From contig JASHOI010000575.1 in the NCBI GenBank assembly GCA_030041195.1, positions 1 through 7,932 on the forward strand: 7,932 nt of DNA, written 5' to 3'. Below are positions 1-6,380 of this stretch, piece after piece. The position numbers and the translations under genes were made by a program. The notes beneath the pieces are model-generated. The model saw nothing but the letters and a program-made list of their open reading frames with translations. It was not told the DNA's origin and did no database searches. How positions within the stretch are numbered: position 1 is the first letter of the stretch; each line of letters begins with the position of its first letter. This stretch comes from Streptosporangiaceae bacterium. GTDB lineage: Bacteria; Actinomycetota; Actinomycetes; Streptosporangiales; Streptosporangiaceae.

Positions 1-573
1 GACCTCGCGCGGCGAGTGGCTGCCCTCGCCGACCAGCAGCAGCGCCAGGCGGCCGGCGTCGCCGAGCAGCTGGCTCAGCATCTCCACCCGGGCCCTGGCC
101 TTGCTGACCTGACGCAGCGACGGCCGCAGCACCAGCACCACCAGGCTGGCCCCGGTGAGCACCGGCCCGGGGCCGCCGGCGGCGGCGTCGAGCCGGCCGC
201 AGTCGGCGATGACGTCGGCGGGCTGGGCGGCCAGCATCGCCGCGATCACCGGCCACGCGGGCGCGAGCCCGGTGCCCTGGCGCGGGTCCGAGAGCCCGGC
301 GAGCAGCAGCCTGCCGCGCTCGTCGTCGAGCTCGATCAGCTGCGGCCACAGCGCCGCGGCCACCCCATCCGGGTTCTGGCCTGCCTCGATGGCCAGCGCC
401 AGCAGGCCGGTACGCGCGGGCAGGTGCCCGGCGAACAGCCCGGCCAGGATGTCGCCGCCGCTGGGGTCGCACTCGGCGAGGATCACCTGCCCGGGCCAGC
501 CGAGGGACAGCGTCAGCGCCGCGGTGGTGACCCCGGGCGACCCGCCGGCCGATACCAGCGCGTACAGGCTCAC
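1..573 (-). CDS. MinD/ParA-like (CpaE/TadZ-type) P-loop protein, partial at left edge
   Basis: The minus-strand frame starts at GTG 573 and stays open for 191 codons to the window edge, so the C-terminus is missing. The start overlaps the stop of the SAF-domain gene (GTGA at 570-573). No Shine-Dalgarno site is visible, which fits translational coupling. The N-terminus reads MSLYALVSAGGSPGVTTAAL, a P-loop-like motif at residues 8-17. It is followed by VILAECDPSGGD (about 30-41), typical of the second strand of MinD/ParA proteins, and by a Walker B-like VIADCGRL (about 123-130). Family knowledge: CpaE/TadZ proteins are MinD relatives that place Tad/Flp pilus machinery at the inner membrane. The partner SAF-domain gene upstream supports this reading. 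Odd: the usual KGGxGKT lysines are absent (see findings), so ATP hydrolysis is doubtful. It could instead be a ParA-like protein of unknown role. The fold is fairly sure; the pathway is inferred. Confidence 0.72.
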   Translation of the reverse strand, partial: MSLYALVSAGGSPGVTTAALTLSLGWPGQVILAECDPSGGDILAGLFAGHLPARTGLLALAIEAGQNPDGVAAALWPQLIELDDERGRLLLAGLSDPRQGTGLAPAWPVIAAMLAAQPADVIADCGRLDAAAGGPGPVLTGASLVVLVLRPSLRQVSKARARVEMLSQLLGDAGRLALLLVGEGSHSPREV

Positions 574-1283
574 GACGACGTCCGGCTGGTGACGACGAGT
601 GCGACCTGCCCGGTCGCGGCCTGCTCCGCCACGGCCGGCCCGTTGCTGGACGTGACGAGAAGGTCCACGACGTCGTAGCCGTCCTGGTCGGGCACGCTGT
701 TCACGGCCTCGACCACGGCGGCGACCGGGCTGGTGAGCACCTGCGCCGCCCCCGACCCGGTCGCGGCCGGCGTGGCCACGACCAGCACCTGGTCACCGGG
801 TGCCAGGCCGCTGGCCGGCAGCCCGGACGGCTTGAGCGCGACCGGGACGAGGTCCTGGCCCGGGCCCGGCGCCAGCTTGCTGGTCAGCTCGGACGGGGCA
901 AGCAGCGTCCCCGGGCGCAGCGACGTCGCCGCGACCAGGCCGACCACCTGGGACAGCTGCCTGGCCGGGATCGTCTGCACGCCCGGGCCGGCCGCCACGG
1001 TCGTGGTGCCGACGTCGGCCGATGTGATCACCGAGCCGACCGGCACCGACGCGGTCACGATCAGCACCGGGACCTGGTGGTTCTCGCGGTTGTAGAGTGC
1101 CGCGCTGGCCAGGATCCCGGCGCCGATGAGCGCGGCCGCCAGCGCGATCATGCCGGGGCGGCGCTTGCGGGGCAGCCCGCGCAGCTGGCCGTGTGACACC
1201 GGCGTGACCGGACCGTTCCGCGGCGGGTCGGGCTCGGGGTGGAAGACGGTGCCGAAGCCGATACCGGGATCGCTGCCGCTCAT
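570..1283 (-). CDS. Membrane-anchored SAF-domain protein (CpaB/RcpC-like)
   Basis: 237 residues. The ATG at 1283 overlaps the upstream stop as ATGA (1280-1283), so translation is probably coupled. A Pro-rich cytoplasmic N-terminus (1-38) ends in a basic stretch (RKRR). One membrane helix follows at about 45-64 (IALAAALIGAGILASAAL). A SAF domain spans about 71-134: it opens with VPVLIVTASVPVGSVITSAD, continues with a GLVAATSLRPGTLL segment and ends LAPSELT. The rest (about 140-237) contains GDQVLVVATP and a C-terminal beta-rich region. Family knowledge: CpaB/RcpC proteins are SAF-domain components of Tad/Flp pilus assembly on the outer face of the membrane, and actinobacterial versions of this size are often called only 'SAF domain-containing protein'. 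Its place directly before a ParA/CpaE-like gene supports a role in a Tad-like export or pilus complex. The SAF domain assignment is solid; the pilus role is inferred. Confidence 0.82.
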   Translation of the reverse strand: MSGSDPGIGFGTVFHPEPDPPRNGPVTPVSHGQLRGLPRKRRPGMIALAAALIGAGILASAALYNRENHQVPVLIVTASVPVGSVITSADVGTTTVAAGPGVQTIPARQLSQVVGLVAATSLRPGTLLAPSELTSKLAPGPGQDLVPVALKPSGLPASGLAPGDQVLVVATPAATGSGAAQVLTSPVAAVVEAVNSVPDQDGYDVVDLLVTSSNGPAVAEQAATGQVALVVTSRTSS

Positions 1284-2203
1284 TTGCTCGTCACCAGTGC
1301 CTCCCCAGCCGCGACCGGCAGCGTGAACGGCGCGTTCGAGGTCACCCCGGCGGCCACCTCACCACCGGTCCCGCCCGAGCCGACCCAGCTGATGTTCCAG
1401 GAAACGGTTACCGACGCCTGGTAGGCGTTGCCGGGCTGCCCGGTCGACGGCTGGTCGTAGGTATAGGAACAGTCGGTGTGCTGCGCGCTCAGCGCCAGCT
1501 TGGGCTGGTACACGGTGCCGGGACCGATGCAGGAGACGCCGTTCAGCCCGCTGCCGGGATTGAAGGTGAGCTGCTGCGGCACCGCGGTCGCCCTGGCCCA
1601 CACCGGGCCGACGGCCACCGTCACGTGCACCGGGGCCCAGTTGCCCACCCAGAACCACTCCGGCAGTCCCACCAGGCCGTCCTTGCCCCTGGGCGGGGCC
1701 GTCTGCGGCTTCGGCACCGGGATGTGCAGCTCGCCGATGGCTATCTCGAGAAGTTCCTGCGGCGTCACCGCGGGAGCCGCGGCAGCGCCGTTGGCGACCA
1801 GCACCACCCCGCCGAACGGCTGGATGCCCGGGCAGGTGATCGCGTCCCAGGTGTCGCCCTTGGGCGGCGGCCACTTCAGCCCGAGGAAGGCAGCCTGCTG
1901 CTGGGACAGCGGGGTCAGCGTGCACGTCGCCTTGGACCCGCCGCCACCGCCCCCGGCCCCCGGCTGGCCCGGGACCGTGACCGTGTTCTGGCACACCCAC
2001 TCGAAGGCGCCGTCCACCGGCTCGTACGAACAGCCCGAGACCGGGCTGGTCACCGCCGGCGCGACAGCGGTGGCCGGGGCTGCCAGCGCGGCGGTGGCCG
2101 GGCAGCCGATCAGCGCGGCGGCGAGCAGCGCGGCCGCCAGGAGCGGGCGCCGGATGCCACGGCCGTGAGCGCGGCCGCGTCCTGCACGGTTCAGGGAACG
2201 CAC
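1280..2203 (-). CDS. Secreted or lipid-anchored Cys-containing protein, Tad-like operon
   Basis: I prefer GTG 2203 (307 residues) because a GGTGG stretch sits 7 nt upstream. GTG 2239 (319 residues) is in frame but has no visible ribosome site. Both overlap the upstream gene, which ends at 2191. A basic N-region (1-19) precedes a hydrophobic core (20-33). Two processing sites are possible: a lipobox LIGC with C34, or signal peptidase I cleavage after AALA (41). The mature part has six cysteines (C58, C71, C94, C124, C225, C245), which could form three disulfides, and a glycine linker at 84-89. The C-terminal half is beta-rich, with WFWVGNWAPV, a TFNPGSG...CIGPGTVY segment, DCSYTY, and VTVSWNISWVGSGG. 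From memory, this half resembles PKD-like modules of actinobacterial secreted proteins, often mislabelled 'ATP/GTP-binding protein'. I cannot name a function. It is probably an extracytoplasmic partner of the SAF-domain protein encoded next. Confidence 0.75.
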   Translation of the reverse strand: MRSLNRAGRGRAHGRGIRRPLLAAALLAAALIGCPATAALAAPATAVAPAVTSPVSGCSYEPVDGAFEWVCQNTVTVPGQPGAGGGGGGSKATCTLTPLSQQQAAFLGLKWPPPKGDTWDAITCPGIQPFGGVVLVANGAAAAPAVTPQELLEIAIGELHIPVPKPQTAPPRGKDGLVGLPEWFWVGNWAPVHVTVAVGPVWARATAVPQQLTFNPGSGLNGVSCIGPGTVYQPKLALSAQHTDCSYTYDQPSTGQPGNAYQASVTVSWNISWVGSGGTGGEVAAGVTSNAPFTLPVAAGEALVTSK

Positions 2204-2823
2204 GAAGACACCACCGGAACCTGGTTGCTGACCAGCCACCGGCCATGCGTGCGGACCAGGGTGCTGATCATGTTGACTCGGGAGCTGCCCAGGCTGCCGA
2301 CCACCTGGCCGGTCCTGGCGTTCTGCACGCCGGCGTGGCTGAAATCCGCGCAGTCGTGCACGGCAGCGTGGTTGCCGGTGATCCGCACGCTGAGGATGTG
2401 CGGCACCGGCGCGCCGAACTGGACCTCGTCACGCGCCCAGTCGGTCTGGAACCCCCTGATCAGAGACGGGATGTTGGCGGCGGCCGTGTAGGGCGCCAGG
2501 ATCACGCCCGCCCGGGCCGCGTTCTGGGTGTCCAGCGCCTGCCCGAGAGCCTGCCAGTACCCGTCATACGCGGCGATCACCTGCTGCTGCGGGCTCAGCT
2601 GCGGCCCGGCCAGCGAGACCGGCACGGCCGTTCCGGCCGGCTTGTGCGGCAGCGCGACGGGCGCCTGGCCACCGCAGCCGGCGGCGCCCAGCGCGAGGCC
2701 GACACCCGGCAGCAGAGCCACCAGAAAACCAAGGCGCGCGGGCCGAACGCATCGGCCCGCCACTCGCCGACGCAGCCCGAACGCGCCGAGTAACGGGTGA
2801 CGCGCGGCGACGTCCTGAGACAT
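2191..2823 (-). CDS. Predicted lipoprotein with NTF2/SnoaL-like domain
   Basis: 210 residues from ATG 2823. A GGGAG ribosome site lies 8 nt upstream, and this decides the start over more distant upstream in-frame codons. A long basic N-region (about 1-30, including RRR and R/P residues) leads into a hydrophobic segment (31-49), then GAAGC-GG with C50 as the likely lipidated cysteine. The -3 position is Ala, so the lipobox is only fair. After a Pro-rich linker, a domain from about 80 to 210 begins QQQVIAAYDGYWQAL. It contains VHDCADFSHAG and ends RTHGRWLVSNQVPVVSSCVP. This layout (AY..YW near the start, a central DC.D.S, a final GRW.V strand) is that of actinobacterial NTF2-like lipoproteins of unknown function. 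Two cysteines in the domain (in HDCAD and C208) could pair. It is the first gene of the four-gene minus-strand operon and overlaps the next gene by 13 bp. It is probably an accessory factor at the outer face of the membrane; the ligand is unknown. Confidence 0.78.
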   Translation of the reverse strand: MSQDVAARHPLLGAFGLRRRVAGRCVRPARLGFLVALLPGVGLALGAAGCGGQAPVALPHKPAGTAVPVSLAGPQLSPQQQVIAAYDGYWQALGQALDTQNAARAGVILAPYTAAANIPSLIRGFQTDWARDEVQFGAPVPHILSVRITGNHAAVHDCADFSHAGVQNARTGQVVGSLGSSRVNMISTLVRTHGRWLVSNQVPVVSSCVP

Positions 2824-3016
2824 AAGCCGTGCTCCCGCTGACTGTATTGTTAACCTGTGACCGCGGTGCCAGCATTGCGCACCTGCGGCCATCCGCACAA
2901 CCGGTACGCCGCGAATATGACGGGATCATGGAACTTTTTTCGAAGGGCTTCCGGGCAGCAGCACTGGCGCGGTGCGGTCAATCTGCGGCGCTGCGGGAGA
3001 GGTCCCAGGGGAAACG
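2824..3016. promoter_or_regulatory. Divergent intergenic region between the minus-strand operon and the plus-strand pair
   Basis: This 193-bp gap separates two divergent transcription units, so promoters in both directions are expected. The only distinctly AT-rich stretches are around 2842-2855 (containing GTTAAC) and 2926-2944 (with a run of six T at 2935-2940). On the minus strand, TACAGT at about 2841-2846 fits a TANNNT -10 box upstream of the GGGAG ribosome site, but no good -35 is visible. On the plus strand I find no convincing -10/-35 pair. No clear operator palindrome or riboswitch is apparent. Confidence 0.3.
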
Positions 3017-4003
3017 GTGGCGCTGGCGCTGAGCCTGGCGTGCTCCGAATGCGATCGCACGCAGGCGCTGCTGGACGGCACCACGGCGGTCGAGGGCGTG
3101 AGCCTGACCTGCATCGGCCTGCCGGTGGAGGAGGTCTTCCACCGGATGGCGCGGTTCGCCGAGTTCGACGCCGCCGAACTCTCGCTGTCGAGCTATGTGG
3201 TCAGCCTCGGCTTGGGCAAGCCGTTCATAGCCCTGCCCGCGTTCCCGTCGCGAATGTTCAGGCATAGCGGCATCTATGTCAATAGCAACAGCGGGATTCG
3301 CGAACCCGGTGACCTAATCGGCCGCACGGTCGGCCTAGCCGAATACCAGCTAACGGCGAATGTTTGGATCCGCGGCATACTTGCCGAACACTATGGCGTG
3401 CCGGTCGCGTCGGTGACGTATCGGACCGGCGGGCTGCACGCGCCCGGACGCACCGAGAAGCTGCCGCTGTCGCTGCCCGACGACATCCGCGTCGAGCCGG
3501 CCGGCGACGGCCAGACGCTCGCGCAGTTGCTCGTCGACGGCGAGATCGACGCCCTCTACACGCCGCGCACCCCGGCTCCGTTCGCGCAGGGCCGGCCGGA
3601 GGTGCGGCGGCTGTTCCCCGACGCTGCGCAGGAGGAGGCGAAGTACTTCGCCGCCACCGGCGTGTTCCCGATCATGCACACGGTGGTGCTGCGGCGGGAC
3701 CGGTACGAGGAGCACCCGTGGCTCGCCCGCGCTCTGTTCAAGGCGTTCGAACAGGCGCGGCGCCGCGCGCTTGACCGCATCGACGAGACCGCCACGCTCA
3801 AGTACATGCTGCCGTGGCTCCCCGACGAGGTCGCCAGGACCCGCGGGCTGCTCGGCGACGACTACTGGCCGTACGGCCTGGCGCCGAACAAGGCGGCGCT
3901 CGACACGTTCCTGAGGTATTCCTTCGAGCAGGGCCTGGCGCAGCACAGGCTCGCCCCGGCGGACCTGTTCGCCCAGGAAACGCTGGAGGAATTCATTACC
4001 TGA
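3017..4003 (+). CDS. 4,5-dihydroxyphthalate decarboxylase-like / NMT1-type periplasmic-binding-fold protein
   Basis: 328 residues from GTG 3017, chosen because AGGGG lies 5 nt upstream. An in-frame GTG at 2972 would add 15 residues that look non-conserved. No signal peptide is seen, so the protein is probably cytoplasmic. The start ALSLACSECDRTQALLDG, then FDAAELSLSSYV, LPAFPSRMFRHSGIYVN (73-89) and EYQLTANVWIRGILAEHYGV (from 109) are the conserved blocks of the family named after Pht5, 4,5-dihydroxyphthalate decarboxylase. That family has the type II periplasmic-binding-protein fold. Full length for the family. Most genomic members sit outside phthalate pathways, and no other aromatic catabolic genes are present here, so decarboxylation of that particular substrate is unproven. 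Codon usage in residues 70-128 is unusual (see findings). It lies 38 bp before the transporter on the same strand; co-transcription is possible. The family is clear; the substrate is unknown. Confidence 0.85.
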   Translation: MALALSLACSECDRTQALLDGTTAVEGVSLTCIGLPVEEVFHRMARFAEFDAAELSLSSYVVSLGLGKPFIALPAFPSRMFRHSGIYVNSNSGIREPGDLIGRTVGLAEYQLTANVWIRGILAEHYGVPVASVTYRTGGLHAPGRTEKLPLSLPDDIRVEPAGDGQTLAQLLVDGEIDALYTPRTPAPFAQGRPEVRRLFPDAAQEEAKYFAATGVFPIMHTVVLRRDRYEEHPWLARALFKAFEQARRRALDRIDETATLKYMLPWLPDEVARTRGLLGDDYWPYGLAPNKAALDTFLRYSFEQGLAQHRLAPADLFAQETLEEFIT

Positions 4004-4029
4004 GCTATACGAAACCGGGCACCCGGGCC

Positions 4030-4042
4030 TAGCATGCGCTCG
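4030..4042 (+). promoter_or_regulatory. Possible leaderless promoter of the transporter gene
   Basis: TAGCAT at 4030-4035 matches the actinobacterial -10 pattern TANNNT. It ends 7 nt before the GTG start at 4042, so transcription would begin at or next to the start codon. No ribosome site is visible before that GTG, which fits leaderless translation. No recognisable -35 is present, so this remains a weak call. Confidence 0.3.
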
Positions 4043-6378
4043 TGGCCATGGTGTACGGGGTAGTCAAGCGTGTGCTGGTCGGCCGGCCGATGCAGAGCGA
4101 AAAGCTGGGCCACACGCTGCTGCCGAAGCGGATCGCGCTCCCGGTGTTCGCCAGCGACGCGCTGTCTTCCGTGGCCTACGCCACCGAGGAGATCCTGATC
4201 GTGCTGTCGGTCGGCGGCGTCGCGCTGTTCACCGGCTACACGCCGTGGATCGCGCTCGCCGTCGGCGTGCTGATGCTGGTCGTGGTGGCCTCCTACCGGC
4301 AGAACGTGCACGCCTACCCGTCCGGCGGCGGGGACTACGAGGTGTCCACCACCAACCTGGGGCAGAAGGTCGGCCTGGCGGTCGCCAGCGCGCTGATGGT
4401 CGACTACACGCTGACCGTCGCGGTGTCGGTGTCAGCGGGCGTGGCGAACCTGGCCTCGGCGTTCCCCTCGCTGAACGCGCACGTGACCATCATCGCGGTG
4501 CTGATCGTGGCCGTGATCGCGCTGATGAACCTGCGCGGGGTGCGCGAGTCCGGGACCGTGTTCGCGATCCCCACCTACTGCTTCATCGGCGTGGTTGTGC
4601 TGATGATCATCTGGGGGCTGATCCGGCTCGGCCTCGGCCATCACCTGCGCGCGGAGAGCGCCGGCTACCAGATACCGGACGCGCACTCCTACACCGGCCT
4701 GCTGCTGGTGTTCCTGCTGCTGCGCGCGTTCTCCTCGGGCTGCACGGCGCTCACCGGGGTCGAGGCGATCAGCAACGGGGTGCCCGCGTTCCGCAAGCCG
4801 AAGAGCAAGAACGCCGCGACCACGCTGGCAATGCTCGGCATCATCGCGGTGTCGATGTTCGCCGGGGTAACGGCGCTGGCGCTGATCACGCACGTGCACA
4901 TCTGCCCCAGCACGGCCAACTGCCTGCCGCACGTGAAGTACCAGGACACGGTCATCGCCCAGGTCGGGCGCGCCGTGTTCGGCAACACCTCGCCGCTGTT
5001 CTACTTCCTGCAGCTGGTCACCGCGCTGATCCTGGTGCTGGCGGCCAACACCGCGTTCAACGGGTTCCCGGTGCTGGCCTCGATCCTGTCCCGGGACGGG
5101 TTCCTGCCCCGGCAGCTGCGCACCCGCGGCGACCGGCTCGCCTACAGCAACGGCATCCTGCTGCTGTCCGGGTTCGCGATCCTGCTGATCGTGGTGTTCC
5201 AGGCGTCGCCCACCCGGCTGATCCAGCTGTACATCATCGGCGTGTTCGTGTCGTTCACCTGCAGCCAGACCGGCATGATCCGGCACTGGAACCGGCTGCT
5301 GCGCACGGTCACCGACCGCTCGACCCGGCGCCGCATGTACCGGTCCCGGACGATCAACACGATCGGCGCCTGCTTCACCGGCGTGGTCCTGGTCATCGTG
5401 CTGGTCAGCAAGTTCGCCAGCGGCGCCTGGATCGTCGTGGTGGCGATGCCGGTGATCTGGCTCACCATGCGCGGCATCCGCCGGCACTACGACAGCGTGG
5501 CCCTCGAGCTCGAGCCGCCCGCCGAGGCGCCGGTCACGCTGCCCGCGAGCAACCGGGCGATCGTGCTGGTCTCCAAGCTGCACCTGCCCACCATGCGGGC
5601 GCTGGCCTACGCCCGGGCCACCCGGCCGAGCCACATCGAGGCGATCACGGTCAGCGTGGACGAGGCCGAGACCGCGCGGCTGCGGGAAGAGTGGGACCGG
5701 AGCGCGATCCCGGTGCCGCTGACCGTGGTGGCCTCCCCGTACCGCGAGATCACCCGGCCGGTGGTGCAGTACGTGAAGCAGCTGCGCCGGGAGAGCCCGC
5801 GCGACATCGTGACCGTGTTCATCCCGGAGTACGTGCTGGGCCACTGGTGGGAGCAGGTGCTGCACAACCAGTCCGCGCTCCGGCTCAAGGCGCGGCTGCT
5901 GCAGCAGCGCGGCGTGGTCGTGGCCAGCGTGCCCTATCAGCTTCGGTCGGCGACCCAGGCCGCGGCAGCGGCCGGCCTGCCGTGGAAGGCGGCGCTCTCG
6001 CCGCTGCGCAGGCTGACGGCCGAGCGCGAGGTGCTCCAGGCCGAGGAACTGCAGGCCGAGATCGGGGGCCGTTACGCTACGCCGATCGGCGAGTGCGGCG
6101 ACCGTGAGCTTGCCAACGTCGCGGGCATCCTGCGCAGCGTCACGCAGCGCCCGCACGGCCCGACCCTCACCATGGAGGCCGACCTGTGGGACGGGAGCGG
6201 CCACATCACGCTGGTCTGGCTGGGACGGCGCAACATCCCCGGCATCCATCCCGGGCGCCGGATCGTTGTCCGCGGCCGGGTGGCCAGGATCAAGGGCGAG
6301 CGCACGATCTACAACCCGGTCTACGAGCTGCAGCCCGCGACCGCCGGCGGCGGACCCGAGCCAGAAAGCCCGTCCTGA
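4042..6378 (+). CDS. KimA-like APC-family K+ transporter fused to a C-terminal OB-fold domain
   Basis: 778 residues. GTG 4042 is taken as start; ATG 4048 and GTG 4051 are close in-frame alternatives. Residues about 37-476 form roughly 12 membrane helices of the APC fold, with signatures FASDALSSVAYATEE (36-50) and YPSGGGDYEVSTTNLG (92-107). D39, Y46, D121, Y122 and S129 reproduce the spacing of the K+-site residues D36, Y43, D117, Y118 and S125 of Bacillus subtilis KimA. Y397 (in LIQLYIIGVF) may match its Y377. A soluble Usp-like domain follows (about 503-634), as in KimA. Then comes a charged linker (640-685) and an OB-fold domain (686-768, with TLVWLGRRNIPGIHPG and a final IYNPVYELQP). KimA imports K+ with H+ and is inhibited by c-di-AMP. 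Such proteins are often annotated as amino-acid permeases. An outer loop carries C288 and C294. The KdpDE genes next door support a potassium role. The APC and OB domains are certain; K+ as substrate is likely. Confidence 0.88.
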   Translation: MAMVYGVVKRVLVGRPMQSEKLGHTLLPKRIALPVFASDALSSVAYATEEILIVLSVGGVALFTGYTPWIALAVGVLMLVVVASYRQNVHAYPSGGGDYEVSTTNLGQKVGLAVASALMVDYTLTVAVSVSAGVANLASAFPSLNAHVTIIAVLIVAVIALMNLRGVRESGTVFAIPTYCFIGVVVLMIIWGLIRLGLGHHLRAESAGYQIPDAHSYTGLLLVFLLLRAFSSGCTALTGVEAISNGVPAFRKPKSKNAATTLAMLGIIAVSMFAGVTALALITHVHICPSTANCLPHVKYQDTVIAQVGRAVFGNTSPLFYFLQLVTALILVLAANTAFNGFPVLASILSRDGFLPRQLRTRGDRLAYSNGILLLSGFAILLIVVFQASPTRLIQLYIIGVFVSFTCSQTGMIRHWNRLLRTVTDRSTRRRMYRSRTINTIGACFTGVVLVIVLVSKFASGAWIVVVAMPVIWLTMRGIRRHYDSVALELEPPAEAPVTLPASNRAIVLVSKLHLPTMRALAYARATRPSHIEAITVSVDEAETARLREEWDRSAIPVPLTVVASPYREITRPVVQYVKQLRRESPRDIVTVFIPEYVLGHWWEQVLHNQSALRLKARLLQQRGVVVASVPYQLRSATQAAAAAGLPWKAALSPLRRLTAEREVLQAEELQAEIGGRYATPIGECGDRELANVAGILRSVTQRPHGPTLTMEADLWDGSGHITLVWLGRRNIPGIHPGRRIVVRGRVARIKGERTIYNPVYELQPATAGGGPEPESPS

Positions 6379-6380
6379 CC

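Noticed and set aside
16..678. Long plus-strand open frame over the ParA-like gene
   Set aside because: Its product is low-complexity Gln/Arg/Pro/Gly typical of a GC-rich antisense shadow. The minus strand carries a recognisable MinD-like sequence coupled to the SAF gene.
2935..2955. Rho-independent terminator at the T-run
   Set aside because: The run of six T is not preceded by a stable GC-rich hairpin, and it lies between divergent genes where no transcript is expected to end.
3017..3043. Lipoprotein signal peptide at the start of the decarboxylase-like protein
   Set aside because: ALALSLAC superficially looks like a lipobox end, but it is too short for a signal peptide and lacks a basic N-region. 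It aligns with the conserved first beta strand of the family.
4015..4030. CCGGGC repeated twice between the decarboxylase-like gene and the transporter
   Set aside because: A short GC-rich direct repeat is expected by chance at this base composition. It forms no convincing hairpin or operator.
4004..4041. c-di-AMP (ydaO-type) riboswitch before the KimA-like gene
   Set aside because: The gap of 38 bases is far too short for this riboswitch, and no matching structure is visible.
4245..6107. 620-codon plus-strand frame inside the transporter
   Set aside because: An out-of-frame shadow rich in Arg, Ala and Gly. The transporter frame has clear membrane helices and conserved motifs.
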